Source: Thermodesulfovibrio sp. (GTDB taxonomy: Bacteria; Nitrospirota; Thermodesulfovibrionia; Thermodesulfovibrionales; Thermodesulfovibrionaceae). Taken from it: DNA of 32,864 nt. Position numbers and translations under genes: made by a program. Of the stretch, positions 14,823-24,157 are shown in pieces; the first letter of the stretch is position 1; every line of letters starts with the position of its first letter. Where the stretch lies: NCBI GenBank assembly GCA_026415995.1, contig JAOAGB010000063.1, positions 1-32,864 of the forward strand, read 5' to 3'. The notes below the pieces were generated by a model. The model saw nothing but the letters and a program-made list of their open reading frames with translations, made no database searches and was not told the origin of the DNA.

Positions 14823-16022
14823 ATGGAAGAAAAAGAAATAATAAAACAATCCGAAAACCTTCTTATTCCTACCTATTCAAGATATCCTATTGTTTTAAGA
14901 AAAGGACGTGGCGTAAGAGTATGGGATATAAATGGCAAGGAATATCTTGACTTTCTTGCTGGTATCGCTGTTAATGTTCTTGGTCACTGCCCAAGAAAAG
15001 TAGTAATGGCAGTACAGAAACAGGTGCAAAGACTTGTCCATGTCTCAAATTTATATTACACTGAGCCTCAGCTTGCTTTGGCAAAAATTCTAATAAAAAA
15101 TTCTTTTGCTGACAGAGTATTCTTTTGCAATTCTGGTACTGAAGCAAATGAAGGCGCTCTTAAACTTGCAAGGATTTATATGAAGAGTAAATTCAGCATT
15201 GACCGTTATGAATTTATATCTACATACAATTCATTTCATGGTAGAACATTTGGAAGTCTTAGTGTTACTGGGCAGGAAAAATATCATCATGGCTTTGAAC
15301 CTCTATTGGAAAGTGTAAAATTTGTGCCTTTTAACGATGTTCAGGCAATAAAAGATGCAATTAATGATAAAACGTGTGCAATTATTCTGGAGCCAATTCA
15401 AGCAGAAGGAGGCATAAACCTTCCTGAGAGGGATTATTTAAAAAAAGTACGAGAGATATGCAACAGTGAAAGAATTCTACTTATTCTTGATGAGGTTCAG
15501 ACAGGTATTGGAAGAACTGGAAAACTTTTTGCATACGAACATTTTGGAATTGAACCAGATATCATGACCCTTGCAAAAGGACTGGGAGGTGGAATACCAA
15601 TTGGAGCAATACTCACAAAAGAAGAAATTGCTAAAGCCTTTGGACCTAAAACTCATGCATCTACCTTTGGTGGAAATCCAGTAGCATGTTCTTCTGCATT
15701 AGCAACTCTTGATACTGTTTTAGAGGATGGTTATTTAATTGATCATTGTCAAAGAATGTCTAAGTATTTTATGAAAAAACTCAATTTTTTGAAAGATAAA
15801 TATCCTGAGAAAATAAAAGAAGTAAGAGGATTAGGACTACTTATTGGAGTTGAATTAACATTTGACGCAATAGAAATTGTAAAAAAATGCATGGAAAAGG
15901 GCTTGCTAATAGGGACTGCTGGAGATGGCTCTGTACTAAGATTTACCCCACCATTGATAATAGATAAAGATGATATAGATGAAGCAATATCAATTCTTGA
16001 TAAGGTTTTTAGGGAGGCTTAA
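14823..16022 (+). CDS. argD: Acetylornithine aminotransferase
   Basis: PLP enzyme of arginine synthesis, converting N-acetylglutamate semialdehyde to N-acetylornithine with glutamate as amino donor. The 399-aa class III aminotransferase has YLDFLAGIAVNVLGHCP, NSGTEANEGALKLAR (about 103-117), the PLP-binding Asp in LILDEVQTGIGRTG (D223) and the Schiff-base lysine in TLAKGLGGGIPIGA (K252). The family includes ornithine and succinylornithine transaminases, but the direct link to argF (two bases between stop and TTG start) supports ArgD. The leader appears to be almost absent. Confidence 0.93.
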   Translation: MEEKEIIKQSENLLIPTYSRYPIVLRKGRGVRVWDINGKEYLDFLAGIAVNVLGHCPRKVVMAVQKQVQRLVHVSNLYYTEPQLALAKILIKNSFADRVFFCNSGTEANEGALKLARIYMKSKFSIDRYEFISTYNSFHGRTFGSLSVTGQEKYHHGFEPLLESVKFVPFNDVQAIKDAINDKTCAIILEPIQAEGGINLPERDYLKKVREICNSERILLILDEVQTGIGRTGKLFAYEHFGIEPDIMTLAKGLGGGIPIGAILTKEEIAKAFGPKTHASTFGGNPVACSSALATLDTVLEDGYLIDHCQRMSKYFMKKLNFLKDKYPEKIKEVRGLGLLIGVELTFDAIEIVKKCMEKGLLIGTAGDGSVLRFTPPLIIDKDDIDEAISILDKVFREA

Positions 16023-16024
16023 GA

Positions 16025-16924
16025 TTGAAAAAAGACTATCTTAGGGTTTTTGATTTATCTAAGGATAATTTTATTTTCTTAATAAATAGAGCGATAGAAC
16101 TAAAGTCTATTAAAGATTATTCAAAGGCTCCATTGATAGGAAGAAGTATCGGCATGATCTTTGAAAAACCTTCTACAAGAACACGAGTTTCTTTTGAGGT
16201 GGCAGTATATCAGCTTGGAGGTCATCCTGTTTATCTGAGTCCTCGAGAATTGCAGTTGTCAAGAGGTGAAACTATTAAGGACACTGCTCAGGTTTTATCT
16301 CGGTATCTCGATGCCATTGTCATAAGGACCTTCTCACATAGCACCATAGAGGAATTTGCAAGATGGTCCCAAGTTCCTGTAATAAATGCTCTTACCAATG
16401 AGCATCATCCCTGTCAGGCAATGGCAGACATGATGACAATTCTTGAAAAAAAGGGCAAGACGGAGGGAATAAAAATTGCATATATTGGTGATGGAAACAA
16501 TGTCGCTAATTCCCTGATTGAAGCATCGGCACTTACAAGGGCAAAAATAAATATAGCCACACCTAAAGGTTTTGAACCTCTCAAGGATTCTGTTGAAAAG
16601 GCAAAAACTTTGACAGAAGTAACACTTCTTAATGATCCATATGAAGCGGTTATAGATGCCGATGTGATTTACACGGATGTATGGCTCAGTATGGGTGAAG
16701 AAGGAAACAATGAGAAAAAAGAAAAATTCAAAAACTTTCAAATAAACTCTAAATTATTAAAAAGAGCAAAACCAGATGCTATAGTTATGCACTGCTTACC
16801 TGCTCATAGAGGTGAGGAAATAACTGATGAAGTTCTTGACGGTACTCAAAGTGTTGTATTAGATCAGGCAGAAAATAGATTATATACTGAGAAAGCAATT
16901 CTTGAATTTTTACTTCTTTTGTAG
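16025..16924 (+). CDS. argF: Ornithine carbamoyltransferase
   Basis: Condenses ornithine and carbamoyl phosphate to citrulline. The 299-aa protein has the carbamoyl-phosphate motif EKPSTRTRVSFE (about 48-59), HHPCQAMADMMT, the ornithine-binding DVWLSMGEE and HCLPAHRGEEI, all diagnostic of OTC rather than aspartate carbamoyltransferase. The start is TTG with GGGAGG seven bases upstream. Its stop codon lies inside the perfect 16-bp palindrome that forms the first of two operator-like elements before the lactate operon. Confidence 0.96.
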   Translation: MKKDYLRVFDLSKDNFIFLINRAIELKSIKDYSKAPLIGRSIGMIFEKPSTRTRVSFEVAVYQLGGHPVYLSPRELQLSRGETIKDTAQVLSRYLDAIVIRTFSHSTIEEFARWSQVPVINALTNEHHPCQAMADMMTILEKKGKTEGIKIAYIGDGNNVANSLIEASALTRAKINIATPKGFEPLKDSVEKAKTLTEVTLLNDPYEAVIDADVIYTDVWLSMGEEGNNEKKEKFKNFQINSKLLKRAKPDAIVMHCLPAHRGEEITDEVLDGTQSVVLDQAENRLYTEKAILEFLLLL

Positions 16925-16958
16925 GAATATTCCTACAAATATGTAGGATTTTTCCGAT
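16921..16958. promoter_or_regulatory. Tandem palindromic operator upstream of the lactate operon
   Basis: Element 1 is the perfect 16-bp palindrome GTAGGA-ATAT-TCCTAC (16921-16936). Element 2 (16943-16958), GTAGGA-TTTT-TCCGAT, has the same spacing and an intact left arm. The two are exactly 22 bp apart, two helical turns, and element 2 touches the -35 box of the lldP promoter. This layout suits a dimeric regulator bound on one face of the DNA. The regulator is not identifiable here. Confidence 0.6.
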
Positions 16959-16986
16959 TTACAACCCTTTCTCTAAACTGCATAAT
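16958..16986 (+). promoter_or_regulatory. Promoter of the lactate utilisation operon
   Basis: TTTACA (16958-16963), 17 nt, CATAAT (16981-16986), predicting a start near 16993. This leaves about 25 nt of leader with the Shine-Dalgarno AAGGAGG (17004-17010) before the lldP ATG. Confidence 0.65.
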
Positions 16987-17017
16987 TATAAAAATTAAGC
17001 TTTAAGGAGGGAGTGTT

Positions 17018-18784
17018 ATGCCATGGAACATTAACGTTGATCCACTTGGCAGTCTTGCAATCAGTGCTTTAGTAGCAGCAGTGCCTATTTTCTATCTCTT
17101 TTGGGCTCTTGCCTATAAGAGGATGAAAGGTCACTGGGCAGCAATCTCAGCAGTTATAATTGCCATGTTAATTTCAATTGTTGCCTATGGAATGCCTGTG
17201 AATCTTGCTGTTCTTTCCACATTTAATGGTTTTATATTCGGATTGTGGCCTGTTTGTTGGATTGTTGTAACCGCAGTTTATATTTACAATCTCTCTGTAG
17301 AAACCAAACAGTTTGAAATTATCAAAAACTCTCTTGCCACAATTACAGATGACAGAAGAATTCAAGCAGTGATAATAGCTTTCTCTTTTGGTGCCTTTCT
17401 TGAAGGTGCTGCAGGATTTGGAACCCCGGTAGCAATTTCTGCTGCAATGCTTGCAGGATTAGGTTTCAACCCCATTTATGCATGTGGTATATGTCTAATT
17501 GCAAACACAGCACCAGTTGCCTTTGGCGCTATTGGTATACCTATCGTTGTTGGTGCAGGCGTTTCTGGTGTTGACATGATGGCATTAAGTAAGATGGTGG
17601 GAAGACAACTACCTTTCTTCAGTGTTTTAGTTCCTTTTTATATGGTCGTTGTCATGGCTGGATGGAAAAAGGCTATTGAAATATGGCCAGTATTACTTGT
17701 AAGTGGTGGCTCCTTTGCTCTTACTCAGTTTATCGTTTCCAACTATATTGGTCCCTACCTACCTGATATTCTCTCAGCAATCATATCAATCATAGCGACA
17801 GTTATATTTGTTAAAATTTGGCATCCAAAAGAATCCTGGACTTTCTCCCACGAAGCCTGTGCTGAAGGAAAAGCATGCCTTCAGTATTCCTTTGGTCAGG
17901 TTTTTCGTGCATGGGCACCTTTCATCCTGCTTTCAATCTTTGTTGCTGCCTGGGGGATAAAACCTGTAAAGGCAGTGCTTGATCAAATTGCTACATTTAA
18001 ATTCCCTATCGCAGGACTTGATAAAGCAGTAATAGATCATCTTGGAAAACCAAAAGCTGCTGTGTATGCCTTTAATCTTCTATCAGCAGCAGGAACAGCC
18101 ATACTCTTTGCAGGAATTCTTTCAATCCCTGTAATGGGTGCATCAATTGGAACTGCTTTAAAAGTTGCAGGAAGGACACTTAATCAACTTAAATGGCCAA
18201 TTGTAACAATCGGAACAATCCTCGGGTTTGCCTATCTATATAACTTTTCAGGAATGGCAATAACCCTTGGTTATGCCTTTGCATCAACAGGGGTAGTATT
18301 TCCACTTTTTGCAGCCTTTCTCGGCTGGCTTGGTGTTTTCATGACAGGTTCAGATACATCTTCTAACGCACTTTTCGGAAAATTACAGGAAGTTACCGCT
18401 CGTCAACTTGGTATAGACCCTGTGCTTACTGTAGCAGCAAACTCCTCTGGTGGAGTTTTTGGTAAAATGATTTCTCCTCAATCCATTGCAGTTGCTACAG
18501 CAGCTACTGGATATGTAGGACATGAAGGTGATATATTTAGATTTACACTGAAACATTCAATCATTCTTACATTCATAATGGGGTTACTTGCAATGCTTCA
18601 AGCTTATGTATTTACATGGATGATTCCTCAATGGGAACAAGTGGTACAGGTAGCTGTACAGGCAGCAAAACCATCAGCTCAAGCAGTAAGCTCAGAAGGT
18701 GTGACATACCTTGTGGTAACCTTCGCAATCTCCTTGTTTATCGTTATTCTTTCAAGAATAATCGGTAAGGGAGTCATAAAATGA
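17018..18784 (+). CDS. lldP: L-lactate permease family transporter
   Basis: A 588-aa LctP/LldP-family integral membrane carrier for lactate (the family also takes glycolate), expected in the inner membrane with a dozen or more helices. Diagnostic stretches are FGAFLEGAAGFGTPVAISAAML, NTAPVAFGAIGIPI, TGSDTSSNALFGKLQ and SSGGVFGKMISPQSIAVA. Strong Shine-Dalgarno. Its last codons overlap the dehydrogenase gene as ATGA. Lactate as substrate is supported by the dehydrogenase and Lut genes that follow. Confidence 0.94.
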   Translation: MPWNINVDPLGSLAISALVAAVPIFYLFWALAYKRMKGHWAAISAVIIAMLISIVAYGMPVNLAVLSTFNGFIFGLWPVCWIVVTAVYIYNLSVETKQFEIIKNSLATITDDRRIQAVIIAFSFGAFLEGAAGFGTPVAISAAMLAGLGFNPIYACGICLIANTAPVAFGAIGIPIVVGAGVSGVDMMALSKMVGRQLPFFSVLVPFYMVVVMAGWKKAIEIWPVLLVSGGSFALTQFIVSNYIGPYLPDILSAIISIIATVIFVKIWHPKESWTFSHEACAEGKACLQYSFGQVFRAWAPFILLSIFVAAWGIKPVKAVLDQIATFKFPIAGLDKAVIDHLGKPKAAVYAFNLLSAAGTAILFAGILSIPVMGASIGTALKVAGRTLNQLKWPIVTIGTILGFAYLYNFSGMAITLGYAFASTGVVFPLFAAFLGWLGVFMTGSDTSSNALFGKLQEVTARQLGIDPVLTVAANSSGGVFGKMISPQSIAVATAATGYVGHEGDIFRFTLKHSIILTFIMGLLAMLQAYVFTWMIPQWEQVVQVAVQAAKPSAQAVSSEGVTYLVVTFAISLFIVILSRIIGKGVIK

Positions 18785-20172
18785 TCGATAGAGAGTTTAT
18801 AGATAAGTGTAAAAACATTTTTGGTCATGAAAATGTTCTTACAGAAAAGGCTGAACTTATAGCCTACAGCTATGATGCTACCCCTGGAATTCCCCGTGAA
18901 ACTCCAGGGGTGGTGGTATTTCCTGAAAATACAAAGCAGATTCAAGAACTAATTTTTCTTGCAAGACAAACAAAAACTCCCATTTATCCAAGAGGTGCAG
19001 GAACAAGCTTGAGTGGTGGACCTGTACCATTAAGCAAGGGAGTTGTAATTTCCTTTCAAAAAATGAACAAGATACTTGAAGTAGACCCTGATAATCTCAC
19101 AGCAACTGTACAGCCCGGTGTAGTAGTTGCTGAACTCAATACAGCAGTGTCTAAATTCGGCCTTCTATATCCTCCTGATCCCGGTTCAATGGCAACAGCA
19201 ACAGTTGGTGGAACAGTTGCTGAGAATGCCGGAGGTTTGAGAGGATTAAAGTATGGCGTTACCAAACACTATATAATGGGAATGGAAGTTGTTATGCCAA
19301 CAGGCGAAGTATTTCGCTTTGGAGGCAAAACAGTAAAAAATGTGACTGCCTATGACTTCACTCATCTATTTGTTGGTTCAGAAGGAACGCTTGGAATAGT
19401 TACAGAAATAATATGTAAACTCATACCAGCTCCAAAATATCGCAAAGCTATGATTGCTTTTTTTGACCGACTTGAAGATGCGGGGAAGACTGTCACAGAC
19501 ATCGTTCGCAATCATGTAATTCCTGCAACCCTTGAGATTATGGATAAAGTTACAATTCAGACAGTGGAAAATTTTGCAAAAGTCGGACTTCCTACTGATG
19601 CAGAGGCATTATTGCTAATCGAAGTTGATGGTATGGGCAAGGATTCAGTTGAATGGGAAGCTGAAAAGTGTGTTGAAATTATAAAGCAGAATAATGGTAA
19701 ATATAAAATTGCAGAGACAGACTCAGAAAGAGACTCTCTCTGGCAAGCCCGTAGAGCAGCATTACCAGCTCTGGCACAGGTAAAACCTGCCACAATTCTT
19801 GAGGATGCTACTGTTCCAAGAACTAAACTTGTTGACATGCTTATAGGTGTACAAAACATTGCCCAAAAATATGGTTTAATGATTGGCACCTTTGGTCATG
19901 CAGGAGATGGAAATCTACATCCTACCCTTTTAGTTGATCCCATGAATAGTGAAGAAATGGCAAAGGTTCATAAGGCAGTTGATGAAATATTTGAAACAGC
20001 TCTATCACTTGGTGGAACTCTATCGGGAGAACACGGAATTGGTGTGGCAAAACTAAAATATCTGAAAAACGAAATCGGACGCTCTGGAATAGATACAATG
20101 AGAAGAATAAAGCAAGCCCTTGACCCTGACAACATTCTTAATCCTGGCAAACTTGTTCCAATGGAGGATTAA
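18781..20172 (+). CDS. GlcD-type FAD-linked (D-)lactate/glycolate dehydrogenase
   Basis: A 463-aa FAD oxidase of the GlcD/Dld2 family. The PCMH-type FAD domain (about 40-220) has PRGAGTSLSGGPVP, DPGSMATATVGGTVAENAGG and VGSEGTLGIVTE. The C-terminal FAD-oxidase domain has TFGHAGDGNLHPTLL and LSGEHGIGVAKL. It oxidises a 2-hydroxyacid; D-lactate is favoured because it lies between lldP and a CCG-domain Fe-S protein, as in the Desulfovibrio lactate region. Electrons probably leave through the next gene product. Glycolate cannot be excluded. Confidence 0.9.
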   Translation: MIDREFIDKCKNIFGHENVLTEKAELIAYSYDATPGIPRETPGVVVFPENTKQIQELIFLARQTKTPIYPRGAGTSLSGGPVPLSKGVVISFQKMNKILEVDPDNLTATVQPGVVVAELNTAVSKFGLLYPPDPGSMATATVGGTVAENAGGLRGLKYGVTKHYIMGMEVVMPTGEVFRFGGKTVKNVTAYDFTHLFVGSEGTLGIVTEIICKLIPAPKYRKAMIAFFDRLEDAGKTVTDIVRNHVIPATLEIMDKVTIQTVENFAKVGLPTDAEALLLIEVDGMGKDSVEWEAEKCVEIIKQNNGKYKIAETDSERDSLWQARRAALPALAQVKPATILEDATVPRTKLVDMLIGVQNIAQKYGLMIGTFGHAGDGNLHPTLLVDPMNSEEMAKVHKAVDEIFETALSLGGTLSGEHGIGVAKLKYLKNEIGRSGIDTMRRIKQALDPDNILNPGKLVPMED

Positions 20173-20173
20173 T

Positions 20174-21487
20174 GTGACAGTAAGTGCTAAAACAGTATTT
20201 GATGACTTGGAAACTTTAAAAAAAGAGCTTATCAGATGTATGAAATGTGGTAACTGCATGTCTGTATGCCCGATTTATAATGTTGAAAAAAAGGAATCTT
20301 CCGTAGCCCGTGGTAAAATTGCTCTTGGAGAAGCTATCTTATCGGAGAATATTAAAATAGATGATGAAACCCTTGTAAAGCTTATTTTTAATTGTCTTGT
20401 TTGCAAATCTTGTATGCTTGCCTGTCCTTCTGGTGTCAGGTTTGACAGAATCATTCTGGGGCTTAGATCAGCAATTGTAAAGAAAAAGGGAATTCCCTTT
20501 GTAAAAAAAGCACTTTTTGGACTTTTAAGGAATTCTGAACTTTTTGACAAAGGAATGAAAGCCTTTGCAGCAATGCAGGGATTATTTCTTAGTGCTGAGG
20601 AAGAAAAAAAACGGAAACCAAGAGGATTTCTTAGGGGAATAAGTTCAAGATTCGACGAAAAATTCATTCTGCCAGAACTTTCCCGTGAAAGCTTTCGTGA
20701 TAGATCGAAAGAGAAAGAGGAAGTTTCATTACCTCAGGCAACTGCTTTATTTTTCACAGGATGCTCGGTAAATTATCTTTATCCCGAAGTAGGTGATGAC
20801 TTAATTTATGTACTTAAGGAAAACAACGTTACCATAATTACACCAAAGAAGCAGAATTGCTGTGGAATGCCTGTCATGGTTCATGGAGATATTGAAACTG
20901 CCCGTGAGATTGCAAAGAAAAATATTGATATATTCGAAAAAACAGAGGCTCAATATATCGTTACAGTTTGTGGCTCCTGTGGTAGTGCCCTTAAACATGA
21001 ATATCCAATTATTCTTGAAAACACCGAATATGAAGAAAGAGCAAAAAAATGGGCTCAAAAGGTCTATGACATATCAGTATTTCTTCTTAAGGTCATAAAA
21101 TTTAAGGAACCAAAGGGAAAACTTAATCTAAAGGTTACCTATCATGATTCCTGTCATCTTAAAAAATCAATGAAAGTTTTTAATGAGCCAAGACAACTTC
21201 TTAAAATGATTCCTGGACTGACCTTAGTTGAGATGAAAAAACCCGATGCCTGTTGCGGAAGTGGAGGCAGTTATCATCTTACTTATGCTAATACTTCACT
21301 GAAAATTGCAAAGGAAAAAGCTGAAGATATAAAAGCAACACAGGCAAATGTAGTATGTACAGGCTGTCCTGCCTGTATGATGGAGATTTTTGAGAGTTTA
21401 AACAGATTTGGTGGTAATTGCCATGTCACACATACAGTAAGCTTACTCGCAAAATCATATAAAAATGAGAGGGCTGGAAATGTTTGA
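20174..21487 (+). CDS. GlcF/LutA-like Fe-S subunit of lactate dehydrogenase
   Basis: A 437-aa protein with two [4Fe-4S] motifs near the N-terminus (C22/C25/C28/C32, MKCGNCMSVCP, and CLVCKSCMLACP) and two CCG domains (NCCGMPVMVHGD and DACCGSGGSYHL, with CGSCG and CTGCPACM). This is the GlcF/GlpC layout, an electron-transfer partner of the preceding flavoprotein, possibly passing electrons to a membrane heterodisulfide-like or quinone acceptor. An upstream ATG in frame lies inside the dehydrogenase gene; the GTG used here has GGAGG six bases upstream and follows the previous stop by one base. Confidence 0.88.
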   Translation: MTVSAKTVFDDLETLKKELIRCMKCGNCMSVCPIYNVEKKESSVARGKIALGEAILSENIKIDDETLVKLIFNCLVCKSCMLACPSGVRFDRIILGLRSAIVKKKGIPFVKKALFGLLRNSELFDKGMKAFAAMQGLFLSAEEEKKRKPRGFLRGISSRFDEKFILPELSRESFRDRSKEKEEVSLPQATALFFTGCSVNYLYPEVGDDLIYVLKENNVTIITPKKQNCCGMPVMVHGDIETAREIAKKNIDIFEKTEAQYIVTVCGSCGSALKHEYPIILENTEYEERAKKWAQKVYDISVFLLKVIKFKEPKGKLNLKVTYHDSCHLKKSMKVFNEPRQLLKMIPGLTLVEMKKPDACCGSGGSYHLTYANTSLKIAKEKAEDIKATQANVVCTGCPACMMEIFESLNRFGGNCHVTHTVSLLAKSYKNERAGNV

Positions 21488-22016
21488 ACTTTTTAAGCAA
21501 AAAGCAGAAGCAATAAATGCAGAAGTGTACTATTTTAAAAGTAAAGCAGAGGCTCTTGACTTTATTAAAGATTTTATCTTAGAACATAATCCTAATAAAC
21601 TGTCCAAAGGTGTTGTTTGGTGTGAATCTCCCTTTCTTGAAGGTATAGACAAAGACTCACTACTTATGGAATTACCACAGGTTGAATTTAACATTGACCT
21701 TAATTCAGCCTCATCAGCAAAGATTGGAATAAATCAGGTAGATTATGGCATTGCTGAAACAGGAAGTCTTGTAGAAATCTCGGAAAATGTTTCAAAAAGA
21801 CTATGTTCAACCTTGCCTGAAATTCATTTAGCCATTTTACCATTAAGCAAGATTGAGCCAACGATGGATGATATTATGAAAAAAATAGATATAAGAAAAA
21901 TTCCTTACCTTACTGTAATCAGCGGTCCCAGCAGAACCGCTGATATAGAGAGAGTGCTCACAATTGGTGTGCATGGACCTGAAAGAGTCCTGATTCTTTG
22001 TGTTGATAATTTTTAG
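21480..22016 (+). CDS. lutC: LutC/LldG-type LUD-domain protein
   Basis: A 178-aa LUD (LutC/YkgG) domain protein, part of the LutABC or LldEFG L-lactate oxidation complex. Seen: VDYGIAETGSLVEIS and the C-terminal ISGPSRTADIERVLTIGVHGPERV, the family hallmark. The ATG used here overlaps the end of the preceding gene by 8 nt; another in-frame ATG 15 nt upstream is possible but has no Shine-Dalgarno. The lutB-lutA fusion follows after 12 nt. Confidence 0.92.
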   Translation: MFELFKQKAEAINAEVYYFKSKAEALDFIKDFILEHNPNKLSKGVVWCESPFLEGIDKDSLLMELPQVEFNIDLNSASSAKIGINQVDYGIAETGSLVEISENVSKRLCSTLPEIHLAILPLSKIEPTMDDIMKKIDIRKIPYLTVISGPSRTADIERVLTIGVHGPERVLILCVDNF

Positions 22017-22028
22017 GAGGATTCATAG

Positions 22029-24155
22029 ATGATAAAGGAAGACATTAGAAAAGCGCTTCAGAATGCCAATCTTAGCGGAGCTTTAACCCGCTTTTCAGAG
22101 GCTTATGCAGTAAGCAGAGCCAAAGCCTACGAAGGACTTAACTTTGAAGAAATACGAGAAAAAATTGCCTCTGCTAAAGCCTTTGTGGCAGAGCATCTCG
22201 AGGAAGTAGTTCAAACTTTTATTAAATCTGCTCAGGCAAATGGAGCAAAGGTTTTTTATACAAAAAATCCTGATGAGGTAAAAAAGTATATCCTTGATCT
22301 CGCCAGGAAAAACAATGTAAAAAGCATAGTCAAATCTAAATCCATGGCAACAGAGGAAATTCATTTAAATAAATATCTTAAAGAACAAGGAATTGAGGTA
22401 AATGAAACAGACCTTGGTGAATGGATTATCCAGCTTGCAGGCCAAAGACCTTCCCATATGGTATTACCAGCTATTCATCTTACAAGATACGATGTATCTG
22501 ATGTTTTTACAAAAAAAGTTGAACCAATAGAACCAGACATCGCCAGAATGGTTAAATTTGCAAGAAAACATCTTAGAAGAAAGTTTCTCGCAGCAGACAT
22601 GGGAATTACAGGAGCAAATATGGCAATTGCTGAAACAGGAACTTTGGTGTTGTTTACCAATGAAGGGAATGCTCGTCTTACAATGACATTGCCTAAGATT
22701 CATGTGGCTGTGGTAGGAGTTGAAAAACTGGTAGCCAAATTTGAAGACATATTCCCTATAATAAAGGCATTACCAAGAAGTGCCACAGCTCAACTTATTA
22801 CAAGTTATATATCCTTTGTAACCAAACCTTACACTCACATAGACGGTTCACAAAAAGAGTTTCATATAGTTTTACTTGACAACAAAAGAAGTGAGGCTGC
22901 TAAAGACCCTGTTTTCAAACAATCCCTTCAATGCATTAGATGTGCTTCTTGCCTTAATGTTTGCCCTGTATTTAGGCTAATTGGCGGGCATGTGTTCGGT
23001 AAAATATACACAGGTGGCATAGGAACAATTCTAACTGCCTGGACAGAGGGGCTCAAGGCTTCGAAGGACATTCAGGGGCTTTGTATTCAGTGTGGAAACT
23101 GTGTGAAAGTATGCCCAGGTAAGATAAATATTCCTGAACTTATTGTTGAGATAAGAAAAAGATTGGCAAAACAAGAGGGATTAAGCTTTACTACGCGGGC
23201 AATATACTCTGTTGTAAATAATAGAAAACTTTTTCATTCGATACTAAGAACTGCCTCTAAATTGCAGAAACCCTTTGAAAGAAGCGGGTTCATAAGACAT
23301 CTACCCTTTTTCCTCTCAGATTTAACACAGGAAAGGAGCCTGCCAGCAATTGCAGAGACTCCATTTAGAGATAGATTCAGAAAAATAATCCAGCCAAGTT
23401 CTGGGAAAAAAGTAATATTTTTTGCAGGCTGCCTAATTGACTTCGCCTATCCTGAAATTGGAGAAGCATTGATAAAGCTTCTTAACTCAGCTGGGATTGA
23501 AGTTCTATTTCCAGAAGAGCAAACATGCTGTGGGGCACCAGCAAGATACTCAGGGGTAATGGATGTGGCAGCGAACAACTCAAGGCAAAATTTGGAAGCC
23601 CTTTTAAGCGTTGAAGCAGATTTCATCATCTCTGCTTGTCCTACATGTACTGTTGCTCTAAAACAACAATTTATAAAGGATTTAAAAGAACAAAATTATA
23701 CTCAAGAAATTATTACAAAAGCAGAAAAAATTTCAAAAAAGGTAAAAGATGCTTCAGAATTTATAAATACTCTTATAAAAGAAAATAAGATTAAATTCGA
23801 TAGGAGTCAAGAATTAACTGTCACCTATCACGATCCCTGTCATTTAATTAGAAGCCTTAATATTTACAAAGAACCGAGAGAAAGTCTAACCATATCTGGG
23901 ATGAAATTAATAGAAATGTTTGAATCAGACACATGCTGTGGAATGGGTGGATCCTATTCATTAAAATTTCCTGAAATTTCAGGAACAATACTAAGAAGAA
24001 AACTTGAAAACATAAAAAAAACAGGGGTTGACATGGTTTGCACAGACTGTCCTGGTTGCGTGATGCAGATTAGAGGGGGCATTGACAAAGAAGGACTTCC
24101 TATTAAAGTAAAACATTCATTAGAAGTGCTTGCTGAGAGATTAAAGGAGGTTTAA
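22029..24155 (+). CDS. LutB-LutA (LldF-LldE) fusion, Fe-S L-lactate oxidation protein
   Basis: A 708-aa protein that joins two subunits separate in Bacillus. Residues 50-290 are a LUD domain (GITGANMAIAETGTLVLFTNEG). Residues 302-362 hold two [4Fe-4S] motifs (C302/C305/C308/C312 and C352/C355/C358/C362), completing LutB. Residues 460-700 form two CCG domains like LutA (FFAGCLIDFAYPEIG, TCCGAPARYSG, ACPTC, DTCCGMGGSYSLKFP, CTDCPGC). With LutC it should oxidise L-lactate to pyruvate. Similar fusions occur in Desulfovibrio-type lactate loci. The start has AGGAGG nine bases upstream. Confidence 0.92.
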   Translation: MIKEDIRKALQNANLSGALTRFSEAYAVSRAKAYEGLNFEEIREKIASAKAFVAEHLEEVVQTFIKSAQANGAKVFYTKNPDEVKKYILDLARKNNVKSIVKSKSMATEEIHLNKYLKEQGIEVNETDLGEWIIQLAGQRPSHMVLPAIHLTRYDVSDVFTKKVEPIEPDIARMVKFARKHLRRKFLAADMGITGANMAIAETGTLVLFTNEGNARLTMTLPKIHVAVVGVEKLVAKFEDIFPIIKALPRSATAQLITSYISFVTKPYTHIDGSQKEFHIVLLDNKRSEAAKDPVFKQSLQCIRCASCLNVCPVFRLIGGHVFGKIYTGGIGTILTAWTEGLKASKDIQGLCIQCGNCVKVCPGKINIPELIVEIRKRLAKQEGLSFTTRAIYSVVNNRKLFHSILRTASKLQKPFERSGFIRHLPFFLSDLTQERSLPAIAETPFRDRFRKIIQPSSGKKVIFFAGCLIDFAYPEIGEALIKLLNSAGIEVLFPEEQTCCGAPARYSGVMDVAANNSRQNLEALLSVEADFIISACPTCTVALKQQFIKDLKEQNYTQEIITKAEKISKKVKDASEFINTLIKENKIKFDRSQELTVTYHDPCHLIRSLNIYKEPRESLTISGMKLIEMFESDTCCGMGGSYSLKFPEISGTILRRKLENIKKTGVDMVCTDCPGCVMQIRGGIDKEGLPIKVKHSLEVLAERLKEV

Positions 24156-24157
24156 CA

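Noticed and set aside
16334..16741. Long open frame opposite argF
   Set aside because: It is a shadow of argF, which has all OTC motifs; the antisense product is of low complexity with no recognisable domain.
16921..16936. Palindrome after argF as an intrinsic terminator
   Set aside because: No U-tract follows, and a second equally spaced copy next to the -35 box fits an operator better.
20120..20173. Longer start of the GlcF-like gene
   Set aside because: It lies inside the dehydrogenase coding sequence without a ribosome binding site; the GTG at 20174 has GGAGG at ideal spacing.
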